Below, one piece after another: positions 44,304 through 53,193 of a DNA stretch of 64,000 nt (within the stretch, counting starts at the first letter, position 1; every line of letters begins with the position of its first letter). The notes under the pieces are model-generated. The model saw only the letters and a program-made list of their open reading frames with translations, was not told the DNA's origin and searched no databases. The position numbers and the translations under genes are program-made. The DNA lies in NCBI GenBank assembly GCA_016709765.1, contig JADJMD010000012.1, positions 558,001 to 622,000 on the forward strand. Direction: 5' to 3'. The DNA comes from Ignavibacteriales bacterium. GTDB taxonomy: Bacteria > Bacteroidota > Ignavibacteria > Ignavibacteriales > Ignavibacteriaceae.

Positions 44304-44325
44304 AAGCCGCTGAATTTAGCGGCTT
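44304..44325 (-). terminator. Terminator after rplS
   Basis: An 8-bp GC-rich stem (44304-44311 with 44318-44325) with a 6-base loop, followed on the minus strand by a T run. It sits 17 bases beyond the rplS stop and ends the ffh-to-rplS ribosomal operon. Confidence 0.9.
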
Positions 44326-44341
44326 CCCAAAATATTTAGAT

Positions 44342-44686
44342 TTAAGATTTTTTACTTTTAATTCTTGCAGCCTTACCCGAAAGATTTCTTAAGTAGAAAA
44401 GTTTTGCTCTTCTAACGTCGCCCAACTTTAGCACTTCTACTTTTGCAATTTTTGGCGAGTTAAAAGGGAAAATTCTTTCAACACCAACACCGCTGGACAT
44501 TTTTCTAACCATAAAGGTTTTGTTTAATCCTGAACCTCGAATACTTATTACATCGCCTTCAAAAGACTGCAATCTTTCTTTATCACCTTCAACTACTCGT
44601 ACTTGTACACGAACGTGATCGCCTGGATTAAAAACAGGCATGTCGGTTTTTATCTGGTCTGGTGCTATTTTATTTAGATCGATCAT
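44342..44686 (-). CDS. rplS: Ribosomal protein L19
   Basis: Large-subunit protein at the 30S-50S interface. 114 residues from ATG 44686, chosen because GGAG lies 6 bases before it; the GTG at 44698 that also opens the frame falls within that ribosome site. Motifs 'FNPGDHVRVQVRVVEGDKER', 'FEGDVISIRGSGLNKTFMVR' and 'GVERIFPFNSPKIAKVEV' are canonical. Last gene of the rpsP-khpA-rimM-trmD-rplS operon. Confidence 0.97.
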   Translation of the reverse strand: MIDLNKIAPDQIKTDMPVFNPGDHVRVQVRVVEGDKERLQSFEGDVISIRGSGLNKTFMVRKMSSGVGVERIFPFNSPKIAKVEVLKLGDVRRAKLFYLRNLSGKAARIKSKKS

Positions 44687-44697
44687 TTCATACTCCA

Positions 44698-45372
44698 CTA
44701 ATTATTAAAATTTCTCCACTTTTCAGTTAAGATTTTAGATTGTTCTTGTTTCCATTTTTTAATTTCTTTGTCATTTCCAGAAAGTAATACTTCTGGTACC
44801 TTCATTCCCTTATATTCAGCAGGTCTGGTATAATAGGGTGCTTCCACAACTTCACCATCTTGAAATGAGTCATCAAGAGCCGATTCACTATCATTGAGTA
44901 CTCCGGGAATTAATCTTACAATCGCATCAGTAATGATAAGAGCCGGAAGCTCTCCGCCTGTTAAAACATAATTCCCAATAGAGATTTCATCGGTTGCAAA
45001 ATTTTCTCTAACTCTGTCATCAATTTCTTTGTAATGTCCTGCAATAATTAAAATATTATTTGCAAGAGATAATCTGTTTGCATATTTCTGATCAAATATT
45101 TTTCCCTTTGGTGTAGTAAAAATTATATGATCAAAATTGCTTTCAGCTTTTAATTTTTCAATACATTCAAAGAACGGTTCGGGTTTAAGCACCATTCCAG
45201 CACCACCGCCAAAAGGCTTATCATCAATTTGTTTGTGCTTGTTAAATGCATAATCTCTAAGATTATGTATTTCAATTTTAACTTTCTTTTTATCCTGTGC
45301 CCTTTTTAGAATACTTGTATTAACCGGACTGGAGAGCAAATCCGGCACCGCAGAAATAATATCAATCTTCAT
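44698..45372 (-). CDS. trmD: tRNA (guanine-N1)-methyltransferase
   Basis: Methylates G37 of tRNAs next to the anticodon. 224 residues from the ATG at 45372, where the family N-terminus 'MKIDIISAVPDLL' begins; two further ATGs (45375, 45378) precede it directly. SPOUT knot signatures are 'IIAGHYKEIDDRVREN' and 'EISIGNYVLTGGELPAL'. The start lies inside the end of rimM, so the two are translationally coupled. Confidence 0.96.
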   Translation of the reverse strand: MKIDIISAVPDLLSSPVNTSILKRAQDKKKVKIEIHNLRDYAFNKHKQIDDKPFGGGAGMVLKPEPFFECIEKLKAESNFDHIIFTTPKGKIFDQKYANRLSLANNILIIAGHYKEIDDRVRENFATDEISIGNYVLTGGELPALIITDAIVRLIPGVLNDSESALDDSFQDGEVVEAPYYTRPAEYKGMKVPEVLLSGNDKEIKKWKQEQSKILTEKWRNFNN

Positions 45373-45874
45373 CATCATCAAAACCAAAATCAGAATTTAA
45401 TATCAAAATATTATTTTCAGGATCAATTTTTTCAAAAATAGAATGAACAAATGGGATAAGAATTTTCTTTTCATTTCCCAAAATTATTTCAATCACAGGG
45501 TTTGCAGGAGTTTCAAAGTAATCAATCACTGTTCCTAAAAAATCCTGTCCCTTAAATAATTCACACCCAATTAAATCAGATTTAAGGACACTATCATTTT
45601 TAACTATTTCAAAATCACCTGAAGTAACAAAAACATTTCTGCCAATAAAAAGAGATACTTCTCTTTCATCATCAAAGTTTTTAAATTTTAAAAAAAAAGA
45701 GTTTTTAATACTTAATATCTCTTCAAGCTCTAACTTTTTTTTCTTTTCCCAAAAATCCAGATATAAAAATTTAATTGGTTCAGTGTTTATTTTTAATCCT
45801 GGAACCAATTGAATTTTAACAAATCCATCTTTACCGGCAGAAAGAATCTTTGCTATAAGATAAAACTCATTCAA
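45362..45874 (-). CDS. rimM: Ribosome maturation factor RimM
   Basis: Helps 16S rRNA processing and S19 assembly in the small subunit. 170 residues with an N-terminal RimM barrel ('YLIAKILSAGKDGFVKIQLV') and a C-terminal PRC barrel ('SVLKSDLIGCELFKGQDFLG'). The start is TTG 45874, the only in-frame start near the conserved N-terminus; no ribosome site is obvious. A run of Asp/Glu residues ends the protein and overlaps trmD. The sequence is divergent, and context strengthens the call. Confidence 0.88.
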   Translation of the reverse strand: MNEFYLIAKILSAGKDGFVKIQLVPGLKINTEPIKFLYLDFWEKKKKLELEEILSIKNSFFLKFKNFDDEREVSLFIGRNVFVTSGDFEIVKNDSVLKSDLIGCELFKGQDFLGTVIDYFETPANPVIEIILGNEKKILIPFVHSIFEKIDPENNILILNSDFGFDDDED

Positions 45875-45893
45875 TTAAAACACTTGAACTATT

Positions 45894-46127
45894 TTAATCT
45901 TCAATCTCAAGAATTGCTCTCTTGCCTTCTTTAGCTGAAACAGCGGTTAAAAGTGTTCGCATAGCTTGTGCAGTTTTGCCTTGCTTGCCAATCACTTTAC
46001 CAATATCATCAGCTTGAACTTTTAAAGATAAAACTACCTTTTTTTCTTCAGTTAGTTTTTCTTCAACAACAACGCCGTCAGGATTATCAACAAGTTGTTT
46101 TGCGATATACTCAATGAACTCTTTCAT
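45894..46127 (-). CDS. khpA: KH-domain RNA-binding protein KhpA
   Basis: 77 residues with a single type II KH domain: 'ADDIGKVIGKQGKTAQAMRT' carries the GxxG loop. It probably binds RNA together with KhpB/Jag or acts in ribosome biogenesis. ATG 46127 has a perfect AGGAGG upstream. The place between rpsP and rimM is conserved in many bacteria. Confidence 0.93.
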   Translation of the reverse strand: MKEFIEYIAKQLVDNPDGVVVEEKLTEEKKVVLSLKVQADDIGKVIGKQGKTAQAMRTLLTAVSAKEGKRAILEIED

Positions 46128-46177
46128 AATAGAAGCCTCCTATAATGAACCCGGGTCAATAAGTTGTTATGTACAGT

Positions 46178-46202
46178 CTTGATAAATTTTTAATTTATCA
46201 AG
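46178..46202 (-). other. Hairpin between rpsP and khpA
   Basis: A perfect 11-bp, A/T-rich stem (46178-46188 with 46192-46202), with a second weaker hairpin (TCAGAAG ... CTTCTGA) upstream in the transcript at about 46210-46240. No T run follows. The spacer is 144 bases, long for this operon, so it may hold a processing or regulatory site. Confidence 0.5.
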
Positions 46203-46271
46203 AGTCTAATTCAGAAGCGGCACCCGTAACTTCTGATGTACCTCCATTCCATAATTTAGAACAAAAAACAA

Positions 46272-46670
46272 TTAAGCAGGCTGCTCTGTTTTAGCTTCCT
46301 GTGTATCAGCTTTTTTCTTTTTCTTTACAGATTTTTTCTGTGAAGCAGCTTCCTTAGATGCTTGCCAATTCTTTAACAGTGCTTCGGCTTTCTCCGCTGG
46401 AAGTTTGCGTTTTGCAATGTCTCTCTTAAGGTTTATACCTGTTTGATTAAACAAACTTTTTACTGTATCAGTTGGCTGCGCGCCATTATCTAACCAGTAA
46501 TTTATTCTGTCTTCTTTCAAATCTATTTTATGTGGATTTGTAAGTGGGTTGTAGATACCAACAGCTTCAAGAAATTTTCCATCTCTTGGAGAGCGTGCAT
46601 CAGCAGCAACAACTTTGTAAATGGGTTGTTTTTTCTTTCCCATTCTTCTCAATCTTAACTTTACAGCCAA
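46272..46670 (-). CDS. rpsP: Ribosomal protein S16
   Basis: Small-subunit protein. 132 residues, with the conserved core 'VKLRLRRMGKKKQPIYKVV' and 'DARSPRDGKFLEAVGIYNPL' and a lysine-rich C-terminal tail ('KKSVKKKKKADTQEAKTEQP') longer than in E. coli. The start is TTG 46670, with GGAGG 8 bases upstream and no alternative ATG before the conserved sequence. It is 30 bases after ffh. Confidence 0.96.
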   Translation of the reverse strand: MAVKLRLRRMGKKKQPIYKVVAADARSPRDGKFLEAVGIYNPLTNPHKIDLKEDRINYWLDNGAQPTDTVKSLFNQTGINLKRDIAKRKLPAEKAEALLKNWQASKEAASQKKSVKKKKKADTQEAKTEQPA

Positions 46671-46700
46671 ATTATTATCCTCCGGATATTATCTCTTTTA

Positions 46701-48023
46701 TCAATTAAATTTAAAATTACGCATTGAATTTGGTAATCCTTTTTTAGAAAAACTACTCATCATTCTTTGCATTTCACTAAACTGCTTAACTAAACGGTTT
46801 ACATCTTGTATTGATGTGCCGCTACCTCTTGCTATTCTTTTACGTCGATTGCCGTTTAAAACTTTCGGCGTACTTCTTTCTTGCTTTGTCATTGAATTGA
46901 TAATTGCTTCAACTTTAACTAAAGCATTATCATCAATCGGGGCATTTTTAATCTTAGAACCAAGCCCGGGAATCATTCCTAACAAGGAAGATAAAGAACC
47001 CATTTTCTTGATGACTTTAATTTGCTTAAGAAAATCATCAAAATCAAATTTATTTTTTCTTAGTTTTTCTTCTAATTCTTCACTTTCAAAGTCCTCAAAC
47101 GATGCTTGAGCCTTCTCTACAAGGGATATAACATCACCTTTACCTAAAATTCTGGAAGCTAAACGATCAGGATAAAATATTTCCAGATTTTCCAATTTCT
47201 CACCATTGCTGATAAATTTAATCGGTTTACCAACAACTGATCTGATTGAAAGAGCTGCACCGCCTCTTGAATCACCATCCAATTTAGTAAGAACAATACC
47301 ATCAAAGTCAACGGTGTCATTAAATGCTTTTGCAGAATTTACTGCATCCTGCCCGGTCATCGAATCAACAACAAACAAACTTTCATTTGGACTAACAATA
47401 CTTTTAATATCTGATACTTCCAGCATCATCTGTTCATCAACATGAAGCCTTCCAGCAGTATCAAATATTACTGTATTATAGCTTTTTTCTTTTGCGTAGA
47501 TTAATGAATCAGTTGCAACTTTTCTTGCATCCTTCTCCTTAATCGAAAAAACCTCAATATCAATTTGCTTCCCCAGTAATCTTAATTGTTCTATAGCTGC
47601 AGGTCTGTAAATATCAGCAGCAACCAATAATACTTTTCTTTTTTGTTCAGTTAATTTTTTTGCAAGTTTGCCGCAAAAAGTTGTTTTACCTGAACCCTGC
47701 AATCCTACAACTAGTATAGTTGTAATTCCAGATGGATTAATCTGTAGTTCCTGATGCCCACCGCCAAGCAGTTCAGTTAATTCATCGTAAATAATTTTTG
47801 TAATTAATTGCCCTGGAGAAATTGAAGTGATTACTTCTTTGCCAAGAGCTTTAACTTTTACGTTTTCAATAAAGTCTTTTGCAACTTTATAATTTACATC
47901 AGCATCAAGAAGAATTCTTCTAATTTCACGCAATGTATCTGAAATATTATTTTCAGTTAAGCGCCCCTGTCCGGTAACTTTTTTAAGTGCGGATTCTAAT
48001 TTTAGAGATAATTCTTCAAACAT
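46701..48023 (-). CDS. ffh: Signal recognition particle GTPase Ffh
   Basis: Binds signal sequences of nascent membrane proteins and delivers ribosomes to FtsY. 440 residues in N-G-M order: P-loop 'VVGLQGSGKTTFCGKLAKKL' near 105, 'DTAGRLHVDEQMM', 'TKLDGDSRGGAALSI', and the methionine-rich M domain with RNA-binding 'RIARGSGTSIQDVNRLVKQF'. It heads the ribosomal operon rpsP-khpA-rimM-trmD-rplS. Confidence 0.98.
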   Translation of the reverse strand: MFEELSLKLESALKKVTGQGRLTENNISDTLREIRRILLDADVNYKVAKDFIENVKVKALGKEVITSISPGQLITKIIYDELTELLGGGHQELQINPSGITTILVVGLQGSGKTTFCGKLAKKLTEQKRKVLLVAADIYRPAAIEQLRLLGKQIDIEVFSIKEKDARKVATDSLIYAKEKSYNTVIFDTAGRLHVDEQMMLEVSDIKSIVSPNESLFVVDSMTGQDAVNSAKAFNDTVDFDGIVLTKLDGDSRGGAALSIRSVVGKPIKFISNGEKLENLEIFYPDRLASRILGKGDVISLVEKAQASFEDFESEELEEKLRKNKFDFDDFLKQIKVIKKMGSLSSLLGMIPGLGSKIKNAPIDDNALVKVEAIINSMTKQERSTPKVLNGNRRKRIARGSGTSIQDVNRLVKQFSEMQRMMSSFSKKGLPNSMRNFKFN

Positions 48024-48053
48024 AATTTCAAAAAATCAACATTACTAATCTAA

Positions 48054-48932
48054 CTAACTTTCATTCAAAGCATTTGCACCGGATACAATTTCAAGTATCT
48101 CTGTGGTAATTGCGGCTTGTCGTTTACTATTGTAAGTAAGGCTAAGAGTTCTTATCAACTCTTTAGCGTTTGTAGTTGCATTATCCATTGCTGTCATACG
48201 AGCTGCAAATTCAGACGCATTAGATTCCAATAAAACTCTCCACATTTGTCCCTTTAGATGTTTAGGGATCAAATAACTAAAAATTGTTTTTTGATCAGGC
48301 TCATAAATATAATTTACAGTTTCATGCTTGTGATTTTCTTTTTCATCACCAGAAACGATAGGTAAAAACTGTTCAACAACTATTTTCTGCTGAATTATAG
48401 ATTTAAACTCATTGAAAATAATTATTACTTTATCAATACTCCCATCAAAATATTTTGGAATTAATTCATCAACCAAACCTTGAGCGGTGGTATAATCTAA
48501 ATGAGAAAATATCCCCGGGTATGTTTTAGCAATGTTGTAATTTCTTCTGCCAAAATAATCCGAACCTTTTTTACCGAGACAATAGAGCTGATAGTTTAGA
48601 CCTTTTTGATTTATTTCTTGTTCAACATAATTAGTTGCTTCTTTTATTATGTTAGTATTAAAAGCTCCGCACAGCCCACGATCCGCTGTTACAACAACAA
48701 TTGCAACGTTTTTTATTTCTCTTTCGGCAAATAATGGATTAGAAAATTTGTCATCATCATTTGCAAGATGTGAAAGTAGAACAGATATTTTTTTAGCATA
48801 AGGACGAGCATTTAAAATAGATTCTGTTGCTCGGCGTAATTTTGCCGTTGCAACCATTTTCATTGCTTTAGTTATCTGTTGAGTGCTTTTAACACCCTTT
48901 ATGCGAAGTTTAATATCTCTTAAAGTTGCCAT
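48054..48932 (-). CDS. atpG: F-type ATP synthase gamma subunit
   Basis: Central rotor shaft of F1. 292 residues with the N-terminal 'LRDIKLRIKGVKSTQQITKA', middle 'VVVTADRGLCGAFNTNIIKE' and C-terminal helix 'SLTYNSKRQAAITTEILEIV', all canonical. It is the last atp gene of this operon; ffh follows where atpD would normally be. 26 bases separate it from atpA. Confidence 0.97.
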   Translation of the reverse strand: MATLRDIKLRIKGVKSTQQITKAMKMVATAKLRRATESILNARPYAKKISVLLSHLANDDDKFSNPLFAEREIKNVAIVVVTADRGLCGAFNTNIIKEATNYVEQEINQKGLNYQLYCLGKKGSDYFGRRNYNIAKTYPGIFSHLDYTTAQGLVDELIPKYFDGSIDKVIIIFNEFKSIIQQKIVVEQFLPIVSGDEKENHKHETVNYIYEPDQKTIFSYLIPKHLKGQMWRVLLESNASEFAARMTAMDNATTNAKELIRTLSLTYNSKRQAAITTEILEIVSGANALNES

Positions 48933-48958
48933 TAATATTTAATAGAATAAAAGTTTCT

Positions 48959-50500
48959 CTACTTAAAGGAAGCTAAAAATTCTTGTCCGGCCTTTTTAAT
49001 TAATTCTTCAGTTTCTTTACTAATGTCTTTATCCTTTTTAATCGAATCAAAAATTTGTTTGTATTTAACTTCGACAAACTCTAAAACTTCTTTTTCAAAT
49101 CTTTTGATATCTTTAACTGGAACTGTTTCCATAAAACCTTTTGTGCCGTAGTATAGACTAACAACTTGTTTTTCAATAGGAACCGGAGCGTATTGTCCTT
49201 GCTTTAATAATTCAACTAATCGTGCACCCTTGGCTAAAGTGGCTTGAGTTGATTTATCAAGATCGGAACCAAATTTTGCAAATGCTTCTAACTCACGGTA
49301 CGAGGCAAGATCAAGTTTCAAACTACCAGCAACTTTTTTCATGGCTTTAATTTGAGCATTGCCACCAACTCTGGAAACTGAAATACCTACGTTAATAGCA
49401 GGTCTTACACCAGCATTAAATAAATTTGATTCAAGATAAATTTGTCCATCAGTAATTGAAATTACATTCGTTGGGATATATGCAGAAACGTCACCCTGTT
49501 GTGTTTCAATAATTGGTAAAGCTGTTAAACTTCCACCTCCTTCAGCATCACTAAGCTTAGATGCTCTTTCTAATAATCTTGAGTGAAGATAAAACACGTC
49601 ACCAGGATAAGCTTCACGTCCAGGAGGTCTTCTTAAAAGCAAAGATAATTCTCTATAAGCCTGAGCTTGTTTTGAAAGATCATCATAAATACAAAGAGCA
49701 TGTTTTCCATTATCTCTAAAAAATTCACCAAGAGTTGCGCCTGAATAAGGAGCAATAAATTGCAATGGCGCAGGATCAGAAGCCCCAGCACAAATAACCG
49801 TAGTATACTCCATAGCTCCATTTTCTTGAAGTTTTGCTACAACCTGAGCTACTGTAGATTCTTTTTGCCCAATTGCCACATAGACACAATAAACCGGATT
49901 TATACCTAAAGCTTTTGCTTCTTCGGTATGAGTATGTTTCTGACTAATAATTGCGTCAATGGCAACGGCAGTTTTACCTGTTTGTCTATCGCCAATAATT
50001 AATTCTCTTTGTCCACGACCAATTGGAATCATTGCATCAACGGCTATAATACCCGTCTGAAGTGGTTCCTTTACTGGTTGTCTTTGTACAACACCAAGTG
50101 CTTTTCTTTCAATCGGTAAAAATTGTGTTGTATTGATCGGACCTTTACCATCCATCGGAACACCAAGCGGAGTGATAACACGACCAAGCATTGCATCGCC
50201 AACAGGCATAGAAGCAACACGTTTTGTTCTCTTAACTGTATCGCCTTCTTTAACTAAAGTTGTATCACCAAAAAGTACGCAGCCAACGCTGTCTTCTTCA
50301 AGATTTAATACCATTCCAAATACATCGTTTGGAAATTCAACTAATTCACTTGCCATAACTTGTGATAGGCCATAAACACGTGCAATACCATCACCTACTT
50401 GCAAAACGGTTCCTACATCATAAATATCAATTTCGCTTTCAAAACCAGAAAGTTGTTTTCTTAATATTGCAGATATTTCATCAGGTCTAACTTCTGCCAT
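48959..50500 (-). CDS. atpA: F-type ATP synthase alpha subunit
   Basis: Non-catalytic nucleotide-binding subunit of F1. 513 residues, typical length. Walker A 'GDRQTGKTAVAIDAI', the DELSEED-counterpart region and 'SISVSRVGGNAQIKAMKKVA' are clear, as is the beta-barrel crown 'VLQVGDGIARVYGL'. It sits between atpH and atpG. Confidence 0.98.
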   Translation of the reverse strand: MAEVRPDEISAILRKQLSGFESEIDIYDVGTVLQVGDGIARVYGLSQVMASELVEFPNDVFGMVLNLEEDSVGCVLFGDTTLVKEGDTVKRTKRVASMPVGDAMLGRVITPLGVPMDGKGPINTTQFLPIERKALGVVQRQPVKEPLQTGIIAVDAMIPIGRGQRELIIGDRQTGKTAVAIDAIISQKHTHTEEAKALGINPVYCVYVAIGQKESTVAQVVAKLQENGAMEYTTVICAGASDPAPLQFIAPYSGATLGEFFRDNGKHALCIYDDLSKQAQAYRELSLLLRRPPGREAYPGDVFYLHSRLLERASKLSDAEGGGSLTALPIIETQQGDVSAYIPTNVISITDGQIYLESNLFNAGVRPAINVGISVSRVGGNAQIKAMKKVAGSLKLDLASYRELEAFAKFGSDLDKSTQATLAKGARLVELLKQGQYAPVPIEKQVVSLYYGTKGFMETVPVKDIKRFEKEVLEFVEVKYKQIFDSIKKDKDISKETEELIKKAGQEFLASFK

Positions 50501-50530
50501 TTGTAATTTCCTTTATTAAATTCCTTTGAA

Positions 50531-51085
50531 TTAATTTAATGTAACGCTGCTTTGTAAAAATGTTTTTTTCAAAAGCCCAAGTTGATGAGCCATTGAAGCG
50601 TTATAAACAGTATCGCCAACTTTGGCTATAAAGCCACCAATAATATTTCCATCAACTTTAAATGTTAATCTTGCTCTCTTTTTTAGATAAGATTCAAACT
50701 TTTGCTGCAATTGTATTTTTTGTTCAGATGTAAAATCAAATGCGGTTGTAACATCAATTTTTACGAAACCGGTATATTCATCTTTTATTGATTCAAATCT
50801 TTCTAAAATCTCAAGTAATATATCTTCTCTACCTTTTACGATTGTAAAATCCAAAAAGCTCATAGAATCTTTACCTATCGACATTCCAAAAATCTCAGCT
50901 AGAAATAATTTTTTGGTTTCAGCCTTAATTATAGGGCTCTTAATAGCTCTAAGTAATTCATCACTTTTGCTGATAGAATTATAAACTAACTCAAAATCCT
51001 CAGCAACTTTGGTAAGAATATTTTTCTCGATAGAAGTATCAAGAAAAGATTGAGCATATCTATTTGCAACTTTTGATAGAGCCAT
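50531..51085 (-). CDS. atpH: F-type ATP synthase delta subunit
   Basis: Links F1 to the peripheral stalk. 184 residues with the six-helix N-terminal domain ('VANRYAQSFLDTSIEKNILT') and C-terminal 'VDGNIIGGFIAKVGDTVYNA', the family signature G-G-x-x-x-x-V-G-D. Two bases separate it from atpF. Confidence 0.95.
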   Translation of the reverse strand: MALSKVANRYAQSFLDTSIEKNILTKVAEDFELVYNSISKSDELLRAIKSPIIKAETKKLFLAEIFGMSIGKDSMSFLDFTIVKGREDILLEILERFESIKDEYTGFVKIDVTTAFDFTSEQKIQLQQKFESYLKKRARLTFKVDGNIIGGFIAKVGDTVYNASMAHQLGLLKKTFLQSSVTLN

Positions 51086-51087
51086 AC

Positions 51088-51642
51088 TTAATTTTTAGAT
51101 ATATCACTAATGTATTTATCAACAAGTTTTTTATTCTTCTCAGCATCAAGATTAGCTTTTAAAATCTTTTCTGCAGCATTAACAGCAATATCCGCGATCT
51201 GATTTTTTAATTCATCAAACGCAGCATTTTTCTTTCTATCAATTTCAGAAGTTGCATCACTAATAAGTTTTTGAGCCTGTTCTTTGCTGTCTTTTATCAT
51301 CTGCTCTTTCAAATTCTCAGCAAAAACTCTGCTCTGCTCAATAATCTTTTTTGATTCCTCTTCGGCTTTTGCCAAATTGTTCTGATTTTGTGCGAGAATC
51401 TGTTTAGCCTCATCTTTAGCTTTTTCAGCTTGCTCAAGTGAATCTTTTATAGCATCTTCTCTTTGCTTTAAAGCCGAAAGAATCGGCTTCCATGCAAATT
51501 TTGTAAGAAGAAACAGAAGTAAGGCAAATGTAATAATGGTCCAAATTGCTAAACCACCATTAACGGAAAGCAATCCACCGCCGCCGCCTTCTGATTCAGA
51601 TACAACTAAAGCAATAAAAGCAAATAATGTATTTGCAATCAT
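51088..51642 (-). CDS. atpF: F-type ATP synthase b subunit
   Basis: Peripheral stalk subunit. 184 residues: a short glycine-rich N-terminus ('ESEGGGGGLLSVNGG'), one transmembrane helix ('LAIWTIITFALLLFLLTKFA') and a long charged coiled coil from about 55 to the end. Dimerises and contacts the delta subunit. It lies between atpE and atpH, the usual order. Confidence 0.95.
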   Translation of the reverse strand: MIANTLFAFIALVVSESEGGGGGLLSVNGGLAIWTIITFALLLFLLTKFAWKPILSALKQREDAIKDSLEQAEKAKDEAKQILAQNQNNLAKAEEESKKIIEQSRVFAENLKEQMIKDSKEQAQKLISDATSEIDRKKNAAFDELKNQIADIAVNAAEKILKANLDAEKNKKLVDKYISDISKN

Positions 51643-51706
51643 AATCTAATTGTTAAAATTAATTTGTAAAGATTGGAGCGATTAAAACTTCACTCCACTT
51701 AATTAA

Positions 51707-51925
51707 TTATTTACCAGCTAAAATAAAGCAGATAACTAATGCAAATAGAGAAATACCTTCAATCAGCGCAGCTGCGATAATCATAGAGGTTCTTATTGCA
51801 CCGGCAGCTTCTGGCTGTCTTCCGCTAGCATCCATTGCAGCGGCAGCTAATTTGCCTATACCCAAAGCACCACCAAAGATTGTTAATCCAGCACCTAATC
51901 CGGCAGCTAAATATGCATAATCCAT
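51707..51925 (-). CDS. atpE: F-type ATP synthase c subunit
   Basis: Rotor ring subunit, 72 residues, two transmembrane helices joined by the polar loop 'DASGRQPEA'. The ion-binding carboxylate is Glu56 in 'AALIEGISLFALV'. The residues after it are Gly-Ile, not the Ser-Thr of sodium-binding rings, which favours proton coupling. 41 bases separate it from atpB. Confidence 0.96.
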   Translation of the reverse strand: MDYAYLAAGLGAGLTIFGGALGIGKLAAAAMDASGRQPEAAGAIRTSMIIAAALIEGISLFALVICFILAGK

Positions 51926-51966
51926 TAACGTTCTCCTTTAATTATAATTTATATTATAAGTTATTT

Positions 51967-52803
51967 TTAATGATCCTGATGAACTGCCATACCTATAAAT
52001 AAGGAAGATAGCATTGTAAAAATATATGCTTGTAATAAAGCAACTAAAACTTCAAGTCCGTAAATAAACAAAGCCATAGGGATTGCCAAACCAGCCCAAG
52101 CAACGTTTTGCATTACAAAAATCAAACTGATAAGAGCATATATAACAATGTGCCCTGCAGTCATATTTGCAAAAAGACGAATAGCTAATGCAAATGGTTT
52201 TGCTAGCAATCCTAAAAGTTCTACCACAGCCATAATTGGCAATAAAAATAAAGGGACACCGTGTGGAATTAATCCTTTCCAGTATCCAAAAAATCCATTA
52301 CTTCTAATTCCACCAATTTGAATTACCAAGAATGTGAAAATCGCTAATGTTGCAGTAACAGCAATATTACTTGTAAACGTTGCTGAAAAAGGAATTAATC
52401 CTAAAAAATTTCCAAAAAGAATAAAGAAAAATGCTGTTAACAAATATGGAAGGAATTTCTCAAACCCTTTTCCGATTGTAGGACTTGCAATTTCATCACG
52501 CACAAAAACTATAAATAATTCCCAAAAATTAGTAAATCCTTTTGGAACCATTGAGGATTTGTAAGCTCTGGCAACTCTTGTCATCACAATAAAAAGAATC
52601 AAAGCACCAACCCACATAAATAGAACATGTCGTGTGATTGATAAATCTAACCCAAAAAGTTCAAAATGAGGTAAATATATTTTACCAATTGGCGAAAAAT
52701 CAAGATAATTTCCATCCATTACGTGATGGAGAATCCAATCACTGCCAGATTCTGACTTAGTTGTGTTCAAAGTATCAACTATTGTAGAAGTTGAGTCAAT
52801 CAT
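51967..52803 (-). CDS. atpB: F-type ATP synthase a subunit
   Basis: Stator membrane subunit with the ion half-channels. 278 residues, five to six helices. The essential Arg lies in 'KPFALAIRLFANMTAGHIVI', and 'GFTNFWELFIVFVRDEIASP' is also conserved. It has a longer polar N-terminus than E. coli subunit a. It follows the two small AtpI/AtpZ-like genes. Confidence 0.96.
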   Translation of the reverse strand: MIDSTSTIVDTLNTTKSESGSDWILHHVMDGNYLDFSPIGKIYLPHFELFGLDLSITRHVLFMWVGALILFIVMTRVARAYKSSMVPKGFTNFWELFIVFVRDEIASPTIGKGFEKFLPYLLTAFFFILFGNFLGLIPFSATFTSNIAVTATLAIFTFLVIQIGGIRSNGFFGYWKGLIPHGVPLFLLPIMAVVELLGLLAKPFALAIRLFANMTAGHIVIYALISLIFVMQNVAWAGLAIPMALFIYGLEVLVALLQAYIFTMLSSLFIGMAVHQDH

Positions 52804-52806
52804 TGA

Positions 52807-53193
52807 TTAGAGTTTATTAACAAATTCTTTTTTAGTTAGAAAAAAAATCTCTACTAAGAGATAGTAGAAATAGAAAATAAAGGTAGTAAAGATAAAAGAA
52901 TTGAGGCTAACAAACAAGAATTTGAGAGCCATCAGGATTAGACCCAACATTAAGAATAAGCGGGCTACAAGCCCTCCAAAGACAATAATCAGGAATAATT
53001 TATCGCTTTTTTCAAATCCAAAATGGATTGCTAAAACACCAAGAACGAAATTGAATGTTGGGAATAAATATCCATAAAAAAGGCTAAAAAAAAGGTTAGA
53101 ACTATCCTTTTGATGAAAATAATTCTGAATGATAAACAACAAAAATACGATTGGAATTAAGCTAAGAATAATAAATAACTTATTTATTTTCAT
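52807..53193 (-). CDS. AtpI-like small membrane protein
   Basis: 128 residues from ATG 53193 ('MKINKLFIILSLIPIVFLLF'); the longer frame would overlap the previous gene heavily. Four hydrophobic helices with few charged residues ('FNFVLGVLAIHFGFEKSDKL', 'GGLVARLFLMLGLILMALKF'). Position right before atpB, and size, match AtpI, which in other bacteria assists c-ring assembly or Mg uptake. The sequence itself is weakly diagnostic. Overlaps the AtpZ-like gene by 14 bases. Confidence 0.65.
   Translation of the reverse strand: MKINKLFIILSLIPIVFLLFIIQNYFHQKDSSNLFFSLFYGYLFPTFNFVLGVLAIHFGFEKSDKLFLIIVFGGLVARLFLMLGLILMALKFLFVSLNSFIFTTFIFYFYYLLVEIFFLTKKEFVNKL

Noticed and set aside
46210..46250. 13-codon minus-strand frame starting ATGGAATGG in the rpsP-khpA spacer
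   Set aside because: Too short, no ribosome site at the right distance, and overlaps a hairpin; no ground to call a leader peptide.
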